Assembly (NCBI GenBank): GCA_018398765.1
Contig: JAHBMJ010003565.1
Location: forward strand, 1 to 10,005
Length of the DNA: 10,005 nt
Reading direction: 5' to 3'
Source of the DNA: Chromera velia
Taxonomy: Eukaryota > Sar > Chromeraceae
The position numbers and the translations under genes are program-made. Numbering within the stretch: position 1 is the first letter of the stretch; each line of letters opens with the position of its first letter. Positions 7,172 through 10,005 of the stretch are shown here, piece by piece. Below the pieces are notes generated by a model that ran no database searches, was not told the origin of the DNA, and saw only the letters and a list, made by a program, of their open reading frames with translations.

Positions 7172-7717
7172 TTTCTCATTTGCCTGAGCATACGAAAGCG
7201 TTGAAATCCATCGCTCCCGAAGGTCGGCAATCATTGCAAGAGACAAGACCCCTTTCATCGACCTGCCTCTTATATTCTCCCTCTCCCTCCCCCTTCCCAT
7301 TGTCCTTCCTAGACCAACCCCCTCCCGAGTGCCACCATCAGAAGTGAGAACAGAACGGAGGAAAGACTCAATACCCTTCGAGACAACATTCCATGCACCA
7401 GTGTTAGGCCATAACTTGGCCTTGGAAGAAAAGTGAGGAGGAAGAGAGAAGAAAGATCTAAGAGAGGAAGACGCAGACAGTAGACAACACACATGACCAT
7501 CAAGCAAAGGAAGAACAAATAATTCCGCAATCTCTCTACAACGACACGACGATCCACAAGAAGAACCTTCACCCCCTCCTCCTTCCCCACAAATCCCATA
7601 TGTATTGTCCAAAGTCTGTTGGAGATCAGTCAGCTTTGTAGGGAGAAGACGAAGCCTCACGTTTGACAATGGAGACACAGTTTTCTTTATCTCCTCAAAC
7701 ATGGTAAAATAAAAAGA
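7172..7717 (-). pseudogene. RT element segment 5: linker between endonuclease and RT
   Basis: Same frame as segment 4, resuming at once after TGA 7718-7720 (first in-frame ATG at 7700-7702). It holds a polar N-terminal part, a Gly/Cys-rich patch with the second CxC, and a basic Arg/Gly-rich stretch (GRTMGRGRERENIRGRS). This frame runs on to a TGA at 7100-7102, but coding character moves to the +1 frame near the C4/T3 run at 7168-7174, so the right end given here is an estimate. Confidence 0.5.
7538..7546 (-). other. CxC motif 2 (Cys-Arg-Cys)
   Basis: SSCRCREI lies in the same frame after the TGA at 7718, following a glycine-rich spacer with further cysteines. It is the alternative candidate for the linker CxC. 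Confidence 0.4.
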
Positions 7718-8848
7718 TCAGAAAAAAGACAAGTCAGCGAGGGGCACCCGAATCGTAATCAGCTCCCCTCTGAGCAAAGTCGCTGCTGACCAGCCATTCA
7801 ACTCGCACATTTGTCTCACATTCAAGTCAAAAGTTGCCCTCCCTCCCCCAAGAATCCCGCCCCTGGGCACCATGCGCATACATGCACTCAAATCATTCTT
7901 CGTCGCATCGAATGAACGAAGAGACAAATCGGGAAGGACCTTCTTGAACAACGCAGTCAGCAGTCGTGCACGAAAAAGAGAAATCATGTCCCCTTCCCCT
8001 CTCTTCGCCCCCACACCCTCTTCACCAGTGACCCTGTAGAGAAAAAGGGAGCGAGATTGGAAACTGCCCCCTTTATCAACTCTTCCTGCCAACTTCAACA
8101 TGTGAACAGAAGATTCAAGTCTCCTTCTCAGACTTGAGACCCTGTCACTACACCTGCATGCAATTGAGCGAACATCCCTTTTAGTAGAGTCCCTCAGATT
8201 ACACACCGGGTCATTCTTGAATCTCCTCAACACACCAACTGTATTCCATGTAGGTTTGTATGCACGAATACATAAGTATTCCATCATGCACAAATTCATC
8301 TGACCACCCTCAATCTTTGCAATAGGAAGGATAACAAAGAGGCCGTGTCTGGAAGCATCAGCAGACAAAACAGAATAAAAGCGATGTGCATACCCACGAC
8401 CCGTCTTATTACATTTCTTCCCAACGCGACGCAGTTTTAATGCACTCGTGAGGTGCTGAAAGAACCGATCGAGCGCCCTACCAACGGTACTTCCAATATA
8501 AAAGCCTCTCTTCCATCGTGACCAAATCAAATATATTACTCCCTTGTCCCACCATGATGCATCCTCTCCCACCCCAGTACAAGCATCCTTAACCTCTCTC
8601 AGAAAGGAAGAATATTTTGTATCAGACAGACCCAACCATGTAGAAGCAGCCAGCGAATGGGAATATACAAGTCTCCTCAAACATTTCTGACCAAACCCTC
8701 TCTTAAAGACAGTCCGAAGCTTGCAAGAAGGATTCATCACATCCTGAGGGGACGCAGGCATAACACGGAGAGTGTATGAAGGTGGCTGTGTTGTCTGAAT
8801 GACAAGAACCGTCGTCAACGGGCAATCGCATCTGTGAATCTCCGATGC
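7718..8848 (-). CDS. RT element segment 4: GIY-YIG endonuclease domain
   Basis: Same frame as the upstream segments, open from 8848 to TGA 7718-7720. Counting from the TTG at 8818, the GIY-YIG signature reads GVIYLI (residues 93-98), FYIGST (106-111), Arg114/Arg118, His122, the catalytic-type Glu180 in MEYLCI, and Asn192 in KPTWNT. All key positions of a GIY-YIG nuclease are present. This domain nicks target DNA for integration of Penelope-like elements. The gap between the VIY and YIG motifs is only about 10 residues, with no CCHH finger. Downstream is a Cys-Arg-Cys motif at residues 221-223, then basic helical sequence (SSLRRRLESSVHMLKLAG). No ATG near the beginning makes a convincing start, which agrees with this being an internal part. 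Catalytic residues look intact even though the reading frame is broken. Confidence 0.75.
   Translation of the reverse strand, partial: ASEIHRCDCPLTTVLVIQTTQPPSYTLRVMPASPQDVMNPSCKLRTVFKRGFGQKCLRRLVYSHSLAASTWLGLSDTKYSSFLREVKDACTGVGEDASWWDKGVIYLIWSRWKRGFYIGSTVGRALDRFFQHLTSALKLRRVGKKCNKTGRGYAHRFYSVLSADASRHGLFVILPIAKIEGGQMNLCMMEYLCIRAYKPTWNTVGVLRRFKNDPVCNLRDSTKRDVRSIACRCSDRVSSLRRRLESSVHMLKLAGRVDKGGSFQSRSLFLYRVTGEEGVGAKRGEGDMISLFRARLLTALFKKVLPDLSLRSFDATKNDLSACMRMVPRGGILGGGRATFDLNVRQMCELNGWSAATLLRGELITIRVPLADLSFF
8150..8158 (-). other. CxC motif 1 (Cys-Arg-Cys)
   Basis: ACRCSDR lies about 29 residues after the GIY-YIG Asn. A CxC motif between endonuclease and RT is the published mark of N-terminal-endonuclease Penelope-like elements. 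With two candidates here, I cannot say which is the equivalent one. Confidence 0.4.
8243..8539 (-). other. GIY-YIG core motifs
   Basis: Nuclease core from VIY (8539-8531) through YIG (8500-8492) and the conserved Glu (8281-8279) to the conserved Asn (8245-8243). Spacing of about 100 residues fits a compact GIY-YIG fold. Confidence 0.75.
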
Positions 8849-9130
8849 CTAAACAGGACAGGCTTGAACTACGTGCACATGGAGGGATGCAACAAACATC
8901 CGCACCCCAGCCAATCTGAGGGAAAGACGATCAAGGTCAGACTCCACTTTCTCTCTCACACTTTCCCTGCCAAAACCCCTTCCATTCCCTGTATCCTTCC
9001 CAATCACTCCAACCAGTTCCCTCACTTTCTCATGCAATTCATCAGACAAAGACAACAAAAAAGAAGAATTAAAATTAATTTGAACATTCAACTGACTACT
9101 GCTCCTCCCGACATGCTCTTGAGTCCCTAG
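8849..9130 (-). pseudogene. RT element segment 3: helical region
   Basis: Same frame as segments 1 and 2, starting right after TGA 9131-9133 and ending at TAG 8849-8851. No ATG opens it, which shows it is an internal part of a longer frame and not a gene of its own. It contains SLSDELHEKVRELVG and REKVESDLDRLSLRLAGV, charged heptad-like stretches suggesting a short coiled coil. No domain is recognised. Confidence 0.5.
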
Positions 9131-9568
9131 TCACTCAGGTCCCATCTGGCGACCTTCCATTCCCTTCCCCCCCTCTCCCTCGTTCTCTTGCTGCAGACAG
9201 AGAGCCTCAACCCTCTTCTTCTGTATGATGAAAGCATAAACGAGTTCCATAAGGTCACAGCCCTCCAGGTCCCCGTCCACTGCACTGTCCCTCAGCGCTG
9301 AGATCATCTTCCTCCTCACCTGGCCCCGCCGTGTTTCACTGACAGACACCATCAGTCTGGCATCATCCATACATTCTTGCCAGAGTTTCCCCCCCAGACC
9401 TCCATTCTTCGGTTGTCGATACACCGGAAGGTCAACCAGTGTCTTGTATGCGATCCTCCCACCTACCATCGGCATATTTGGGGGGAAGATTTGCATTTCA
9501 TTCATTGTGGGCCTGTCCTTCCCGGCAGACGACGGTCTAAAGGGCGTCACAGCTCTCTTTCGCATCTG
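9131..9568 (-). pseudogene. RT element segment 2: unassigned region
   Basis: Continues segment 1 in the same frame after the TAG at 9569 and ends at TGA 9131-9133. An in-frame ATG lies at 9563-9565, two codons after that stop. The residues KTLVDLPVYRQPKNGGLGGK and the following charged helical stretch (around RRGQVRRKMISALRDSAVDG) look like a folded, partly helical domain. It ends in an acidic, glycine-rich tail. I do not recognise the family. It could be a nucleic-acid-binding N-terminal domain of the element. Confidence 0.5.
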
Positions 9569-10005
9569 CTAACCCTCCCCCTCTCTCTCCCCCATGGATC
9601 TTGGGGTCACGAACCCCGAGTCTGTGTTCCCCTGCTTCCCCTCTGAGGAATGCATTACCTGCCTCACTCGTTTAGGTGACCCTGTCCCTGTCTGCCTCCC
9701 AAAGCTATCCTGCATCCCTCCCCCCCCCACCCCGTTCACCCCTGTATTACCGTTCACTCTCGGCCTTCCGTTAGGCACCATCAGACTAATTCCCCCATCC
9801 CCCTTCTTCCCATCATTCATCCCTCTGTTCACCATTCCACCCCCCCCAGTCTGGCGTACATCCACCCCTATGTTCGGAATCCCCTTCTCTGTCACCCCAG
9901 GGCCATCTACATCTACATCCTCAACTGTGATCCCCCCTGATTGGATGTCACAGGTCGGGTACATAGAGTGTTTCCCACCCATTGGCCCACTCCCCCCTCC
10001 TCTCC
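9569..10005 (-). pseudogene. RT element segment 1: glycine-rich N-terminal region, partial
   Basis: The frame is open to the right edge and ends at TAG 9569-9571. An in-frame ATG is present at 9980-9982, but the frame continues upstream of it (R-G-G-G-S-G-P), so the true start lies outside the window. The sequence is rich in Gly, Asn, Val and Asp, with runs such as QTGGGG and GVGGGG, and looks disordered. No domain is recognised. One residue after the stop the frame continues as segment 2. Confidence 0.5.
9716..9742 (-). other. Potential G-quadruplex tract
   Basis: On the minus (coding) strand this reads as G runs of 4, 4, 9 and 3 separated by loops of 5 bases, 1 base and 1 base. It fits the G3+N1-7 pattern and lies in the glycine-rich N-terminal coding region, so it may simply reflect Gly codons. 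Confidence 0.5.

Larger units (their letters stand above)
5529..10005 (-). pseudogene. Degenerate Penelope-like retroelement ORF (GIY-YIG then RT), partial
   Basis: One long minus-strand coding region, about 1,490 codons, open at the right window edge. Order on its own strand: glycine-rich N-terminus (about 10005-9570), unassigned region, GIY-YIG endonuclease (8539-8243), linker with two CxC motifs, reverse transcriptase (about 7100-5529). Endonuclease before RT with a CxC linker is the architecture published for N-terminal-endonuclease Penelope-like elements (Naiad, Chlamys). The missing CCHH finger favours a Chlamys-like assignment, though the linker here is longer than the short one described. 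From 10005 to 7100 a single frame holds about 967 codons with four stops, where random sequence would give about 45. In-frame stops lie at 9569 (TAG), 9131 (TGA), 8849 (TAG), 7718 (TGA) and 6679 (TAG). There are +1 frame changes near 7168 and 5895, and a terminal TAA at 5529-5531. Most likely an inactive copy. Confidence 0.75.

Noticed and set aside
9020-9045. Hammerhead ribozyme core CTGATGA...GAAA on the minus strand
   Set aside because: It lies inside protein-coding sequence (SLSDELHEK), the bases between the two core blocks do not form stem II, and no cleavage site or flanking stems fit. Members of this clade are also reported to lack hammerheads.
7100-9571. Introns removing the in-frame stops
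   Set aside because: The frame is protein-like right up to and after each stop with no frame change at those points, so in-frame nonsense codons fit better than splicing.

Overview
The window looks like repeat-rich nuclear DNA of a eukaryote. No bacterial-style operon, ribosomal RNA or intact host gene is visible. Nearly everything recognisable is the remains of transposable elements. The host cannot be fixed from the sequence. The right-hand element resembles a retroelement clade known from green algae, spike mosses, slime molds and invertebrates, so an alga, protist or invertebrate is the best guess, held weakly.

Layout from left to right. Positions 1-909 are AT-rich, without a supportable gene, and carry short direct repeats built on AAACTAGGG. 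Positions 914-3387 are a complete-looking but non-autonomous LTR retrotransposon of about 2.47 kb. It has two 462-bp LTRs about 96% identical, TG...CA ends, a 4-bp TATA target duplication, and a primer-binding-like site and purine tract that place its transcription on the minus strand. It contains no recognisable gag or pol. Positions 3519-4900 hold a palindrome-dense block around a pair of 49-bp inverted repeats (3608-3656 and 4798-4846). Each is followed on the inside by a 21-bp motif that is, unexpectedly, in direct orientation. A pol III B-box match and a long near-perfect hairpin lie inside. Positions 4901-5528 hold no gene I can support.

Positions 5529-10005, minus strand, are the most interesting part: a long, decayed retroelement open reading frame that runs off the right edge. 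Read on the minus strand it has a glycine-rich N-terminal region, a GIY-YIG endonuclease, a linker with two CxC motifs, and then a reverse transcriptase with motifs A, B and C (DIKAFFPSLP, QGSPCSP, YMDD). Endonuclease upstream of RT is the permuted order described for N-terminal-endonuclease Penelope-like elements (the Naiad and Chlamys groups). No CCHH zinc finger is visible in the GIY-YIG domain, which points towards the Chlamys side. The frame is broken by five in-frame stops (three TAG, two TGA, no TAA) and two +1 frame changes, and it ends at a TAA. The simplest reading is a degenerate copy. Stop-codon recoding and homopolymer sequencing errors are alternatives worth testing.

The endonuclease and RT would have acted together in target-primed reverse transcription, with GIY-YIG nicking the target and RT copying the element RNA. 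The LTR element would have needed enzymes supplied in trans.
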